DNA of 64,000 nt from Herbidospora mongoliensis (GCF_001570545.1 NZ_BBXD01000023.1:124001-188000); one strand, 5' to 3'. Positions 50,060 to 57,872 are shown, counted from the first letter of the stretch. Numbers and translations are program-made. Notes: a model not told the origin generated them from the letters alone.

Positions 50060-50508
50060 TAATGATCTCCATGGTGGTGATGGCGCTGGTCAAGGTCTCG
50101 CGCCATCTGCTCGGCCCATCGGCGGACAGTTTCCTTGTCCTCCTCTGGGAGTCCTGCCGGAACCATGAAGGTGACTTGCGTCTCGCCCGACCCGCGTGTC
50201 TCGACGGTCGGCTTCGCGATCTCGGCCAGGATCTCCGCAGCGTCTCCCCGGTCGACTCCATGCAGGTCGTTAGGCGTCAATCCGAGGACGTCGGCCATGT
50301 GGGCCAAGATCATTGCCGACGGAGAAAACTCGTTGGGCTCGGCGTCCCGACCGACGGTCTTGTAGCCACGCTCAGTGTTGCCCCAGGTGGCCTCGCCCAC
50401 CCCGGCGCGCTTCGCCGCCTCGGCTACGGATAGCCGGGGCTTGACGCTCAGACGCACGCGCCGGATGAGGGCGCCTTCCGGAGTAGGAGACGGCAGGTCC
50501 CTCGCCAT
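50059..50508 (-). CDS. XRE-type HTH regulator (candidate prophage repressor)
   Basis: 149 residues. HTH-like region: LIRRVRLSVKPRLSVAEAAKRAGVGEATWGNTERGYKTVGRDAEPNEFSPSAMILAHMADVLGLTPNDL, i.e. XRE fold with the recognition helix around GVGEATWGNTERG. The C-terminal part (AAEILAEIAKP..VPAGLPEEDKETVRRWAEQ) is helical and could dimerise. It is divergent from a second XRE gene across a 178-bp operator region, the classical immunity layout. Confidence 0.75.
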   Translation of the reverse strand: MARDLPSPTPEGALIRRVRLSVKPRLSVAEAAKRAGVGEATWGNTERGYKTVGRDAEPNEFSPSAMILAHMADVLGLTPNDLHGVDRGDAAEILAEIAKPTVETRGSGETQVTFMVPAGLPEEDKETVRRWAEQMARDLDQRHHHHGDH

Positions 50509-50543
50509 GGTTGCCCCGTCGCTCCTCGCGATGAAGAAAAGTA

Positions 50544-50563
50544 CAGCTAAGTGTAGCTAAGTG
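50544..50563. promoter_or_regulatory. tandem 10-bp repeats in the immunity promoter region
   Basis: (C/T)AGCTAAGTG occurs twice end to end, one helical turn apart, 36 bp upstream of the repressor ATG and within the divergent region. A perfect palindrome ATAGATCTAT lies at 50638-50647, nearer the plus-strand gene. Candidate operators for the two HTH proteins. Confidence 0.5.
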
Positions 50564-50686
50564 CAGTGCTCAGCGTGGCCGACCTTGGCGTACATAGGCA
50601 AGTGATCAGAGGGTTGGAGATCATAGAGAAGAAGAGGATAGATCTATGACTAGACAGATCCTTTTCTCTCCTTTACTTTTCTTCCC

Positions 50687-50908
50687 ATGACAGCAACTCA
50701 GCCCACGCGAGCAACGCTCCACAAGCACGGGGAGCTGAAGCGACGTCGCGTCCTCGCCGGCCTCGACCAGGAGGAGATGGCCAAGCGGGCTCGCATCAGC
50801 TGGCCCTACTTGTCCTTGCTCGAATCGGGCAAGCGCTCGCCGAGCGTCAAGGTGCTGCACCGGCTCGCCGCAGCACTGGACTGCCCGGTTGAGGACCTCC
50901 TGGCATGA
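50687..50908 (+). CDS. small XRE-family HTH protein (Cro-like)
   Basis: 73 residues, essentially one HTH_3 domain: GELKRRRVLAGLDQEEMAKRARISWPYLSLLESGKRSPSVKVLHRLAAALDCPVEDLLA. The ATG at 50687 is preceded by TTTTCTTCCC without a clear Shine-Dalgarno motif, so the message may be leaderless or weakly translated. First gene of the rightward operon; Cro-like role inferred from position opposite the repressor. Confidence 0.8.
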   Translation: MTATQPTRATLHKHGELKRRRVLAGLDQEEMAKRARISWPYLSLLESGKRSPSVKVLHRLAAALDCPVEDLLA

Positions 50909-51246
50909 GCACCGCGGCGGCCGAGGAGGCAGTGGTACCGCGCGTCTACACGAACGAAGAAGCGGCGCGGCTCATCGACCCTGACCTCAAGGTCGTCCGC
51001 CCCTCTACCCTCGCCCGCCTCGCCCGGCTCGGCTTGGTCGACCACACCCGCAACGGCCGCAAGGTCGGCTGGACAGTGCCTCAGATCGCCGGCGCGGTTG
51101 CCTACCTGGCGACCGAGCGCGGCGGGTCACCGGCCCCGACCGCCGCGACGCGTACCCGCGAAGTTCCCCCGCCGCCCAAGAAACGCGGCGATCTCGTCTC
51201 CCTGACATCTAGGCCTGGCCGCCGCTACGGCGAGACCTACAGCTGA
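50905..51246 (+). CDS. MerR/excisionase-like HTH protein
   Basis: 113 residues. YTNEEAARLIDPDLKVVRPSTLARLARLGLVDHTRNGRKVGWTVPQIAGAVAYLA has the layout of helix-turn-helix_17/MerR-type DNA-binding domains used by excisionases. The tail is basic and Pro-rich. ATGA overlap with the Cro-like gene. It is the best candidate for the excisionase of this element. Confidence 0.6.
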   Translation: MSTAAAEEAVVPRVYTNEEAARLIDPDLKVVRPSTLARLARLGLVDHTRNGRKVGWTVPQIAGAVAYLATERGGSPAPTAATRTREVPPPPKKRGDLVSLTSRPGRRYGETYS

Positions 51247-51256
51247 ACGGAGCACC

Positions 51257-51823
51257 ATGACCACCCCTGACCCTGAACCGATCATGACCCCCGGCCACGT
51301 GCTGCGGGACGCCGTCACCCTGATCGAGCTGAAGGGCTACAACAAGGACCTGCCGCGCGGCTTCCGGCCGGACAAGGGCCTCACCGTCGTCGGCGCGGTC
51401 CGCCTGGCCGCCGGCCAGAACGCGATCGGCGACGAGCCGCACAACGAGCTGGCGATGTCCGCGCTGCGGTGCCTGGCCATGGGCCTGCGCTACGTCAGCC
51501 GCGACTTCTGGGACGACAACAACAACGGCATGCTCCCGGCCGACTTCGTCCCCCACATCGCGAACTGGTCTCGCGGTCTGACGCCGGAGCACGTGGCCGA
51601 GGCGCTGAACCTGGCCGCCCGGCACGACGACGAGCGCCGTGCCCGCGAGGACGCGATGCTCGCCAAGGAGATCAAGCACCTGGACTCCATGTCGCTGGAG
51701 GACCTCCGGGCCGAGCTCGCCGGGTCCGCGCCGCGCCCCAACGACACCGAGTGGGACATCCGCTACCGCGAGGTCCTGACGGCCAAGCTCGCCGAGCGGG
51801 AACGCTCCCAGGACCCGGCATGA
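51257..51823 (+). CDS. phage hypothetical protein (DUF6197-like)
   Basis: 188 residues. HVLRDAVTLIELKGYNKDLPRGFRPDKGLTVVGAVRLAAGQNAIGD recalls the DUF6197 pattern, seen in actinophage and actinomycete proteins of unknown role. The middle holds DDNNNGMLPADFVPHIANW, and the C-terminus is a charged helix (LEDLRAELAGS..AKLAERERS). ATG at 51257; ends within the start of the next, broken, gene. Confidence 0.5.
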   Translation: MTTPDPEPIMTPGHVLRDAVTLIELKGYNKDLPRGFRPDKGLTVVGAVRLAAGQNAIGDEPHNELAMSALRCLAMGLRYVSRDFWDDNNNGMLPADFVPHIANWSRGLTPEHVAEALNLAARHDDERRAREDAMLAKEIKHLDSMSLEDLRAELAGSAPRPNDTEWDIRYREVLTAKLAERERSQDPA

Positions 51824-52195
51824 CCGGCATCCCCTCGGCTCAGGAAGTCCCGGTCGACCTGTCCGACGGGCAGCCCGTCGACGGCCTGCCGCCGGGCGCG
51901 GACGGCGATCGTTTCTACTCGATCGACTTCCCGGTCGGCGAGACGGCCACGGGCCACGGGCCGCGTGCTGATCCGGATCGGCGGCGAGGTCGACCCGGTG
52001 CTCATCATGATCGACCACCCGGTGCTCAAGAAGTGGTTCCTCGCGCCGCGCGAGGTCGCCTGGGCGATGTTCGCCGGTCTGTCCGACGGCCTCATGACCG
52101 AGGCCGACGCCGTGCCCGACTGGGCCGTCCGGACCGTGATCCCCCGGGACGCCAGCGGCCACCCCTACCCGGGCATGCCCCCGCTCCCGCTCTGA
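51820..52195 (+). pseudogene. phage hypothetical gene split by a 7-bp tandem duplication
   Basis: The ATG at 51820 encodes about 43 sensible residues (MTGIPSAQEVPVDL..RFYSIDFPVGETATG). The frame then shifts; the natural continuation (RVLIRIGGEVDPVLIMIDHP..PYPGMPPLPL) lies in another frame to 52195. The join is the tandem repeat GCCACGG-GCCACGG at 51946-51959; removing one unit restores a single 122-codon-scale gene. Alternatively the C-terminal part is expressed alone from GTG 51965, but that lacks a ribosome-binding site. A sequencing error is possible but less likely for a 7-bp insertion. Confidence 0.65.
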
Positions 52196-52210
52196 CCCCC
52201 GACATGACGA

Positions 52211-52239
52211 GGTCCCTCGGCGGTGCGCGCCGAGGGACC
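52211..52239. terminator. hairpin after split gene
   Basis: Perfect 12-bp stem, GGTCCCTCGGCG at 52211-52222 with 52228-52239, and a 5-nt loop, 15 bp after the stop at 52195 and 26 bp before the next ATG. Likely terminator or attenuator within the early operon. Confidence 0.6.
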
Positions 52240-52265
52240 CGACAAGCCCTCAAGGACTACAGAAG

Positions 52266-52511
52266 ATGATGATCAAGCGTAGCGGGCGGCCCAGACAGGC
52301 CAGGCCCTGCACGACGGTCGACAGATCGTCGACCTGCATGCACGACGGCCGCCCGGTCGCAGCCATCGTGCTGCACGCGGACGACCAGGACGCCGAGCTC
52401 ACCGTCACCAGCCTCGACGAGGCCGACGCCCTGGTGTCGGCCGCGCTCGCCATGCGGACCCAGCTCGCGGTCGCGCTCAACGCCAACACCCTGCACGGCG
52501 GCGACCTGTGA
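52266..52511 (+). CDS. phage hypothetical protein
   Basis: 81 residues from ATG 52266 (or 52269). A basic N-terminus and one Cys pair (CTTVDRSSTCMHDG) are followed by beta-rich VAAIVLHADDQDAELTVTSLDEADALVSAALAMRTQL. No family recognised. It overlaps the next GTG by 4 bases, which supports it as a real gene. Confidence 0.5.
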   Translation: MMIKRSGRPRQARPCTTVDRSSTCMHDGRPVAAIVLHADDQDAELTVTSLDEADALVSAALAMRTQLAVALNANTLHGGDL

Positions 52512-53149
52512 ACGACCGCGAGCAGCGTATCGGCGAAGAGACCGTCCGGATGTTCGACTTCATGTCCCGCATGACCGGTGCCATCGAGATCGGCGACTGG
52601 TCCTTCGCCCAAGACAAGCTGGAGCAGCTCTGCGAACCGCTGGAGCGACTGGCCGTGCAACTGTTCCGCAAGGACCAGCCCGCCAGCGGGGAACCGGTGC
52701 TGACGTACGTCCAGGAGCACGCGCCGCAGTACCGCATCGGCCGCGCGCTATACGGCGCCCCGGCCGAGCAGCAGAGCCCGCTGGCCCAGGCCGAGGACGC
52801 CAAGCGCCGCCGCGACCTCGGTGGTGAGGTCGCCGCACTGATGGCGGGCGAGCAGTCGCTGAAGAACGCGCCCTGGTATCCGCTCAAGCCGGGCGACATC
52901 GTGCACATCCGATACGACGCGATCGACGACGTCATGCCGGCCTTCGGCGAGACGTACGCGATCGAGGCCGGGTCGAGCGACGGCTTCCTCAACATGCGGC
53001 TGATGGTCCGCTCCGGCGACTTCGACCCCGGCACCGATCTGACCGTGGCCGATGACCCCGACCCGCTGATGGACGCGTGGTTGGAGGGCGGCCCGCACAT
53101 CATCACCATCGTCCGCGACGGTGTCGTCGTTCACGGTGGCAACCGCTGA
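52508..53149 (+). CDS. phage hypothetical protein
   Basis: 213 residues from GTG 52508. Helical first half (QRIGEETVRMFDFMSRMTGAIEIGDWSFAQDKLEQLCEPLERLAVQLF); the second half is beta-rich and acidic (PGDIVHIRYDAIDDVMPAFGETYAIEAGSSDG..). No recognised domain. GTGA overlap with the previous gene and TGATG overlap with the next place it firmly in the operon. Confidence 0.6.
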   Translation: MNDREQRIGEETVRMFDFMSRMTGAIEIGDWSFAQDKLEQLCEPLERLAVQLFRKDQPASGEPVLTYVQEHAPQYRIGRALYGAPAEQQSPLAQAEDAKRRRDLGGEVAALMAGEQSLKNAPWYPLKPGDIVHIRYDAIDDVMPAFGETYAIEAGSSDGFLNMRLMVRSGDFDPGTDLTVADDPDPLMDAWLEGGPHIITIVRDGVVVHGGNR

Positions 53150-53406
53150 TGGCGCGGACCTGGACCCTCACGACGATCAGGGACCCGCGCGTCGGGGAGA
53201 TCCGCCTCGAACCCGTAGGTGGACGCGGCCTGAACCTGCAGCTGTGCGACGGTGCCCACACCATCGCGATCGAGCTCGGCGCCAAGACGGCCGACCGGGC
53301 AGCCGACGCCGAGGCGATGGACTGGCTCGCCGACGTCGCCCGACAGGCCGCCGCACGCCTGCGCTCTTTCCAGCCGCCCAAGGACGCTCCCGGGAGTCGG
53401 CTGTGA
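53149..53406 (+). CDS. phage hypothetical protein
   Basis: 85 residues. TWTLTTIRDPRVGEIRLEPVGGRGLNLQLCDGAHTIAIELG forms a beta-sheet-like half, followed by a helix (ADAEAMDWLADVARQAAARL). No family recognised. Coupled to both neighbours (1-base and 4-base overlaps). Confidence 0.55.
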   Translation: MARTWTLTTIRDPRVGEIRLEPVGGRGLNLQLCDGAHTIAIELGAKTADRAADAEAMDWLADVARQAAARLRSFQPPKDAPGSRL

Positions 53407-54008
53407 GCGTGGCGCGGGACTACTTCCTTGAGACGGTCGGGCACGGGCCCGGCTGCAAGGCCGCCGGTTGGGTTCTCCAGACCGACGAGATGACGCTGTT
53501 CGGCTCCCGGGGGCTCACCATCCGGGCCGTCTGCCCGCTCCCCGCCGGCTGCGGAGCCTTCGAGGAGTGGCGCATCGGCGCGGCCACGTCCCTCACCGAC
53601 GACGGCCCATGGGCGTACCGGTCCGGCTTGGTGGCGGAGATCGGCTTCGGCACCGCCCCGGTCAAGGTCGGTGACGCCTGGCTGCACGCGGGCCCGCTGC
53701 TAATCCCCCGGTTCGAGAAGGAGCCCGATTACTGGCTCGTCTCGCGCTCTCGGGAGTGGCCCATGTCGTGGTCGGACGTCATCGGCATGGTCTCCATGGC
53801 GCGGAACAAGGGCGGCCAGGTGAAGTCCCGGTGGATCGCCGCCACCAACTTCAGGCCCACCAGCCGGAACGGCATGGCGCCGACCGCCAACACCGAGACC
53901 CAGACCAGCCGTACCGCCGCCGTGCGGTGGGTGCTGGCCACCCACACCCCTCAGTCTCCGGCCGCTCCGCACGCGGCCGGTTCCACCGCACCCTCGGAGA
54001 GTTCATGA
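53403..54008 (+). CDS. phage hypothetical protein
   Basis: 201 residues from GTG 53403. Three Cys in GHGPGCKAAG and RAVCPLPAGCGAFEEW suggest a small metal site. EPDYWLVSRSREWPMSWSDVIGMVSMARNKGGQVKSRWIAATNF follows. The C-terminal 30 residues are low-complexity Thr/Ala/Pro. No family recognised; coupled to both neighbours by 4-base overlaps. Confidence 0.55.
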   Translation: MSVARDYFLETVGHGPGCKAAGWVLQTDEMTLFGSRGLTIRAVCPLPAGCGAFEEWRIGAATSLTDDGPWAYRSGLVAEIGFGTAPVKVGDAWLHAGPLLIPRFEKEPDYWLVSRSREWPMSWSDVIGMVSMARNKGGQVKSRWIAATNFRPTSRNGMAPTANTETQTSRTAAVRWVLATHTPQSPAAPHAAGSTAPSESS

Positions 54009-54475
54009 GCGTCTTCGCCGAAACCACATTCACCCCGCTCAGGTCCGCCGTCCCCGGCGGCATCCACAACGTCATGGGGCAGCCGCCCTCCGTGGCCATC
54101 GCGTTCAACGACCGTCAGCGCCTCTGGTTCGAGGACCCCGCCGACCTGGACGCCCTGATCGCCGCCGCTGAGATCCAGCGGGAGCAGCTCACCCGCATGA
54201 TCGGCGGGCCGTCCATGCCGGCCCCGGCCCCCGTGCCGTCCGGACAGGGGCCCGAGCCGGTGACCGCTCCCGCCACCGGCGCGCACGCCTCGCCGCATGA
54301 GCAGCGCCTGGACGGACCCGACCTGGCTCGGACGACGCTGGCGCAGGCGATGGGGGTCCGGCCGGGCCAGCCCCAGGTGCACCAGCCCGACCCGCCGCTC
54401 GGCCGCTCGTTCGTCGCCCACGGAGCGGGGTTCGCGGCCGTCGGGCAGGCCGCGGGCCCTCATCAGCCGAGGTGA
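54005..54475 (+). CDS. phage hypothetical protein
   Basis: 156 residues. The first ~65 residues read as a compact domain (AVPGGIHNVMGQPPSVAIAFNDRQRLWFEDPADLDALIAAAEIQREQL). The remainder is Pro/Ala/Gly-rich and probably unstructured. ATGA overlap upstream and GTGA overlap downstream. Confidence 0.5.
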   Translation: MSVFAETTFTPLRSAVPGGIHNVMGQPPSVAIAFNDRQRLWFEDPADLDALIAAAEIQREQLTRMIGGPSMPAPAPVPSGQGPEPVTAPATGAHASPHEQRLDGPDLARTTLAQAMGVRPGQPQVHQPDPPLGRSFVAHGAGFAAVGQAAGPHQPR

Positions 54476-54603
54476 CATCCCGGCGTCGTCACCTCGGCCG
54501 CCATCCCCAGCGTCACCGCCGGTCCTTCCTCAGCGTCGTCCGCGCCGTGGTCCACAACCTCGGTCTGCTGGCCGCACTGGTGATCCCGGCCCGCTGGGAG
54601 TAG
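54472..54603 (+). CDS. very small phage protein with a hydrophobic helix
   Basis: 43 residues from GTG 54472, too short for most gene finders. A highly basic start (VTSRRRHLGRHPQRHRRS) is followed by a hydrophobic stretch (VVHNLGLLAALVIPA). The 4-base GTGA overlap continues the coupling pattern, and it is the last frame before two terminator hairpins. A membrane-associated peptide is possible. Confidence 0.45.
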   Translation: MTSRRRHLGRHPQRHRRSFLSVVRAVVHNLGLLAALVIPARWE

Positions 54604-54614
54604 CCCCCTGAGTT

Positions 54615-54688
54615 CCCGGGTCCCGCTGTGGGGGCGGGGCCCGGGTACGCGCGGGGCCGCCCTGTCACAGGACCGGGGGCGGCCCCGC
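54615..54688 (+). terminator. tandem hairpin terminators
   Basis: Two adjacent hairpins: CCCGGGTCCCGC (54615-54626) with 54634-54645, one wobble pair; and GCGGGGCCGCCC (54651-54662) with 54677-54688, perfect. They follow the first early gene block by 11 bp and precede a new gene start at 54746. Confidence 0.65.
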
Positions 54689-54745
54689 CTCACCCTCATG
54701 CAGCCCAGGCACATTCACATCTGAACGGAGAGGTCGCACCCTCTG

Positions 54746-55546
54746 ATGACCATCTTGTTCCACCTCCCCCTCCCCGCACCCACCGTGCCCGAGGGGGCCA
54801 CGCCCTGCGGCGGATGCTCGGGTACGGGCCTGACCGGCGTGCGGTTCAGCATGCCGATCGACGCCGACGACGAGACCCGCGCGGTTCTGCTCGACGAGAT
54901 CTGCCCCGCCTGCCGAGGCTGTGGCGCTTCCACGCACCAGCACTGCCCGCGAGAGGCCCACGCCTGGTCCTTCGACCACGAAGACGAGTTCGACGACTCC
55001 GACGAGGACGAGGACGAGGGCCAGGGCGACGAGGACGAGGGCGACGGCGCCCTGGCCTGCCCGTCGTGCGGCGGCCGCGGCTGGTGGCTCATGACCGGCT
55101 GGAGCGGCGAGCCGCCGGACACGACCCACTACCTGCGGACGCCGTGCGGCTGCTCGGAGGAGCGCATGGTCCAGGTCCCGGCCGACACCGAAGCGAGCAC
55201 CATCACGACCACCGTGGCCGCGCAGGTCGCCGACTGGGCCGCCGGCACCGAGCCCGACACGTCGACCGCCGGCCACCAGGAGCGGCACCCGCTCGCGGGC
55301 AGCACGGTCATCCTGCATGGCACCGGCACCGAGTTCGAGGTCGAAGACTGGTGGGACCACCTGGCCGGGGAGTCGTGGCAGGACAGCTTCAACCCCGTCG
55401 CGATTGCCTACCAGGCACGCGCGGCCACCAGCGGTCTGCCCGAGGACAACGAGGTCATCTACGGCAAGGTCAACCACCAGGGCCTGTTGATCCACGAGAG
55501 CGAGATCAACTGGCAGCGCGGCGCCACCGACCCGTCCGAGACCTGA
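54746..55546 (+). CDS. zinc-finger (DnaJ-type CxxCxGxG) phage protein
   Basis: 266 residues. CGGCSGTG, CPACRGCG, CPSCGGRG and CGCSEE form two zinc-binding pairs like those of DnaJ cysteine-rich domains. A very acidic insert (about 70-100, mostly Asp and Glu) separates the pairs. The C-terminal ~110 residues (VILHGTGTEFEVEDWWDHLAGESWQDSF...) look like a separate domain. No J domain. Function unknown; adaptor or DNA/RNA-binding protein possible. Confidence 0.6.
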   Translation: MTILFHLPLPAPTVPEGATPCGGCSGTGLTGVRFSMPIDADDETRAVLLDEICPACRGCGASTHQHCPREAHAWSFDHEDEFDDSDEDEDEGQGDEDEGDGALACPSCGGRGWWLMTGWSGEPPDTTHYLRTPCGCSEERMVQVPADTEASTITTTVAAQVADWAAGTEPDTSTAGHQERHPLAGSTVILHGTGTEFEVEDWWDHLAGESWQDSFNPVAIAYQARAATSGLPEDNEVIYGKVNHQGLLIHESEINWQRGATDPSET

Positions 55547-55692
55547 TGATGACGATCACCGTTGTCATCGTCGGCCTGCTCGCCGGTGTACGCCTCAACG
55601 GCCCCATGGCGTACGCCGTGGTGTTCGCGCTGGCGTGCCTGGTGGCCGGCCTTGGTGTGCTGTTCCTGACCGCGTTCGGACGGCCGTCATGA
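55546..55692 (+). CDS. small two-helix membrane protein
   Basis: 48 residues. Two hydrophobic segments (TITVVIVGLLAGVRL and YAVVFALACLVAGLGVLFLTAF) form a hairpin. The ATG overlaps the upstream stop (TGATG), and the next ATG overlaps its stop. In phages such small membrane proteins can be holins or superinfection factors, but its early-region position argues against a holin. Confidence 0.5.
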   Translation: MMTITVVIVGLLAGVRLNGPMAYAVVFALACLVAGLGVLFLTAFGRPS

Positions 55693-56246
55693 CGCGGACA
55701 GCTAAGCGCCCGGCTCCTGGCCGAGACCAGAGCAAGGTCTCGGCCGAGCCCCGGAAGCTCACTCGCCACGACCTGACCGTTATGGGCGACGCGGTGAGTC
55801 GTCTGGTCCGGCGGCACATCCGCGACGAGACCGCGCCGGAGCTCGGCACGATGGGCCTGCGCCTGGTCGTCGGCATCCCGCCCGCCGGGTCGGACCACGT
55901 GATGCTGATCGCCCGGCCCGTGGACGAGGCCGGCGCCGACCCCTTCGACTACGACCGCGTCGTCAACTGGGCCGAGCAGCTCCTGGCCGCCGCAGGGTGG
56001 CTGACCACGCTCGACCCCGGCTGCCGCGCTCTGGAAGTCCGGCCCCGCCAGTTCCGGCCCATCGCCGAACTCGTCGACGCCGTAGCCGCGCGCCTCGACG
56101 AGATGGACGCCGACTGGGCCGAGCTGCCGGACCTGGCCGACATCAGCCGAGACGACGTCACGAAGCTACGCGTGCACCGGATCGAGCGCGGCGTACGCGG
56201 CCGATTGGAGCACTGGTTACGCAGCACCGCCTCCGCCCCCCACTAG
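55689..56246 (+). CDS. phage hypothetical protein
   Basis: 185 residues. A basic N-terminal 30 residues precede HDLTVMGDAVSRLVRRHIRDETAPELGTMGLRLVVGIPPAGSDHVMLIARP..RVVNWAEQLLAAAGW, then a helical end (VDAVAARLDEMDADWAELPDLADISRDDVTKLRVHRIERG). No family recognised. ATGA overlap with the membrane peptide gene. Confidence 0.55.
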   Translation: MTRTAKRPAPGRDQSKVSAEPRKLTRHDLTVMGDAVSRLVRRHIRDETAPELGTMGLRLVVGIPPAGSDHVMLIARPVDEAGADPFDYDRVVNWAEQLLAAAGWLTTLDPGCRALEVRPRQFRPIAELVDAVAARLDEMDADWAELPDLADISRDDVTKLRVHRIERGVRGRLEHWLRSTASAPH

Positions 56247-56271
56247 ATCCATAAGGAAGGCGCCGACTCCC

Positions 56272-56337
56272 ATGACCGCACGACACCGGACCCGCACCGT
56301 CCGGTCTCACGTCCCGGCAGGTGGCCTATGGCCCTGA
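56272..56337 (+). CDS. 21-residue leader-type ORF coupled to replication gene
   Basis: ATG 56272 follows a strong AAGGAAGG site (12-nt spacing). The peptide is Arg-rich at its start (MTARHRTRTVRSHV) and stops at TGA 56335-56337, 10 bases inside the next gene. Translation of it would bring ribosomes to the ATG at 56328. Coding is not proven; a coupling leader is inferred. Confidence 0.4.
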   Translation: MTARHRTRTVRSHVPAGGLWP

Positions 56338-57293
56338 CCGGGACGTTCGTGTTGGCCTTCCAACACGACACCATCGGTGCCGTCGTCCAGGCCGCCCGCG
56401 ACCTCAGCGCGGCCGCGATCGGCCTGCTGGTCCGCTATCTCGCCTGCCCGCCCGCTCCCGGCAGTAGCCGGGAGGACGTGGCGGCCTCCTACCAGGTGAG
56501 CCGTAACGGACTGCGCGCCGGCAATACCGAGCTGGCCAACGCGGGCCACCTCACGCAGCACCGCCGTTCGCTTGCCCGCGGTAAGTGGCAGCACCTCATC
56601 CTGGTCACCGACCACCCCGGGGACCTGCCCGCCGAGCACGAGGCCTGGGCGCTGCTGGACGCCGCTCTGGCGGCCGAGGCGGCCGCCGATCCCGCTCACG
56701 ACCCCGGTGACATCTCACCTGAGAGCGCACATGTTGCGACCTGCGGCGATGCGATGGAACACCAGGTCACAACATGTGTCGAAAAAGCGCACATAAAACC
56801 AGTTAACTACTTCCCCTCGGATCCCACAGACACCACGCCGGTCGTGGTCCGCACCGTCGCCGACCTCAAGGCCCTGTCCGCCCTCCCGCCACTACCAGCT
56901 CCCGAGGAACAGAGTCAGTTCTGGCTCACGCCCGGCCAGGTGCTCAGCCTCATGAGCCACTACCCGCCCCGGTACGGCGAGCTGGCGATGACCGTGCTGG
57001 CCCGGGCCGAGGCGCCGTGGTACCTGGCGCCCAGCGTGATGGCGCTGATGATTCAGGGCTACAGCACGGCCCACCTGGCCCGGGCGCTGGCCGGGGTGCA
57101 CGAGGCCGAGCACCCGGCCGCCGTCGCCCGATGGCGCCTGGACCAGATGCTGCTGCGGCCCGAGCCCGACCACGTGCCCTGGACCGCGCCGTCCACCGTC
57201 ATCCGGGACGGCCCGCCCCCTGACCCCAAGCGCGCCGGTCGCGGCGCGGCTGAGGCCCGGGTCCACCTTCGAGCGAATGGAGTCGTTGCATGA
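56328..57293 (+). CDS. winged-helix replication-initiator-like phage protein
   Basis: 321 residues. AAIGLLVRYLACPPAPGSSREDVAASYQVSRNGLRAGNTELANAGHLTQHRRSLARGKWQHLILVTDHP is the wHTH pattern of phage and plasmid replication/helix-turn-helix proteins (with the aromatic strand before VTD). An acidic linker with Cys residues follows. The C-terminal ~110 residues (FWLTPGQVLSLMSHYPPRYGELAMTVLARAEAPWYL..) are helical. Probably starts or regulates phage DNA replication; no helicase or polymerase is adjacent. Confidence 0.6.
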   Translation: MALTGTFVLAFQHDTIGAVVQAARDLSAAAIGLLVRYLACPPAPGSSREDVAASYQVSRNGLRAGNTELANAGHLTQHRRSLARGKWQHLILVTDHPGDLPAEHEAWALLDAALAAEAAADPAHDPGDISPESAHVATCGDAMEHQVTTCVEKAHIKPVNYFPSDPTDTTPVVVRTVADLKALSALPPLPAPEEQSQFWLTPGQVLSLMSHYPPRYGELAMTVLARAEAPWYLAPSVMALMIQGYSTAHLARALAGVHEAEHPAAVARWRLDQMLLRPEPDHVPWTAPSTVIRDGPPPDPKRAGRGAAEARVHLRANGVVA

Positions 57294-57340
57294 GCAACCA
57301 GGAAGACGCCGCCCGACGCGGGATGGAGCACCCGTCATGA
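57290..57340 (+). CDS. 16-residue ORF bridging two genes
   Basis: ATG 57290 overlaps the stop of the replication-type gene (ATGA) and its own TGA overlaps the next ATG at 57337 (ATGA). The peptide MSNQEDAARRGMEHPS is polar. The double overlap suggests real coupling, but so short a frame could arise by chance. Confidence 0.3.
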   Translation: MSNQEDAARRGMEHPS

Positions 57341-57588
57341 TCCTCCACCGGCCCCGCTGGGAACCGGTCGACGTGATCGGGGACGTCATGGTCGAGCGGT
57401 GCGGCAAGACCCGCATCAGCCCGTCGGGCGCGAAGGTCGACCCGGCCGCCGTCGCCCGCGCGGGCATCGCCGAGGCGCTGCTCCTGGCGTGGCCCAACCT
57501 GGTCAACGACCCGATCTTCGGGGAGGCGTACGTGGACGCGCTGGCCGAGATCGCGGTGAGCGCGGTCCGAAAGGAGATCGGCTTATGA
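57337..57588 (+). CDS. phage hypothetical protein
   Basis: 83 residues. EPVDVIGDVMVERCGKTRISPSGAKVDPAAVARAGIAEALLLAWPNLVNDPIFGEAYVDALAEIAVSAVRKEI: a short strand region, then two helices. No family recognised. ATGA overlap downstream with the zinc protein gene. Confidence 0.55.
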   Translation: MILHRPRWEPVDVIGDVMVERCGKTRISPSGAKVDPAAVARAGIAEALLLAWPNLVNDPIFGEAYVDALAEIAVSAVRKEIGL

Positions 57589-57872
57589 CCGCCGCGCTCG
57601 GGCTGCTGCCGCTGGACCTGCCGCCCCTTGAGGTGATCGAGGAGGACGACCGTCGCCCCCGCCGTGGCCGGCGCGGGCTGACCAACCGCCCCCGCTGCAA
57701 GGAGTGCCGTCACCCCATCCGAGTCGACCTCTCCCTGGAGTACAAGCTCGGCCCCAAGTGCGCGAAGAAGCTCGGTGTCGAGCGCAGCTTCAAGGCGCTG
57801 CGGCTCGGCCGGGTCCGGTCGCCGGGAGACATCAAGGGGCAGCAGTTGCTGTTTCAGGTCGTTCGAACGTGA
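57585..57872 (+). CDS. DUF6011-like zinc-binding phage protein
   Basis: 95 residues. CKECRHPIRVDLSLEYKLGPKCAKKLG has the CxxC...GP.C pattern of DUF6011, a small treble-clef-like zinc domain common in actinophages. The rest is basic. ATGA overlap upstream, GTGA overlap downstream. Confidence 0.6.
   Translation: MTAALGLLPLDLPPLEVIEEDDRRPRRGRRGLTNRPRCKECRHPIRVDLSLEYKLGPKCAKKLGVERSFKALRLGRVRSPGDIKGQQLLFQVVRT

Noticed and set aside
54628-55692. 354-codon plus-strand frame
   Set aside because: Runs through two terminator hairpins and over the zinc-finger gene in another frame; composition is that of a G+C-driven shadow.
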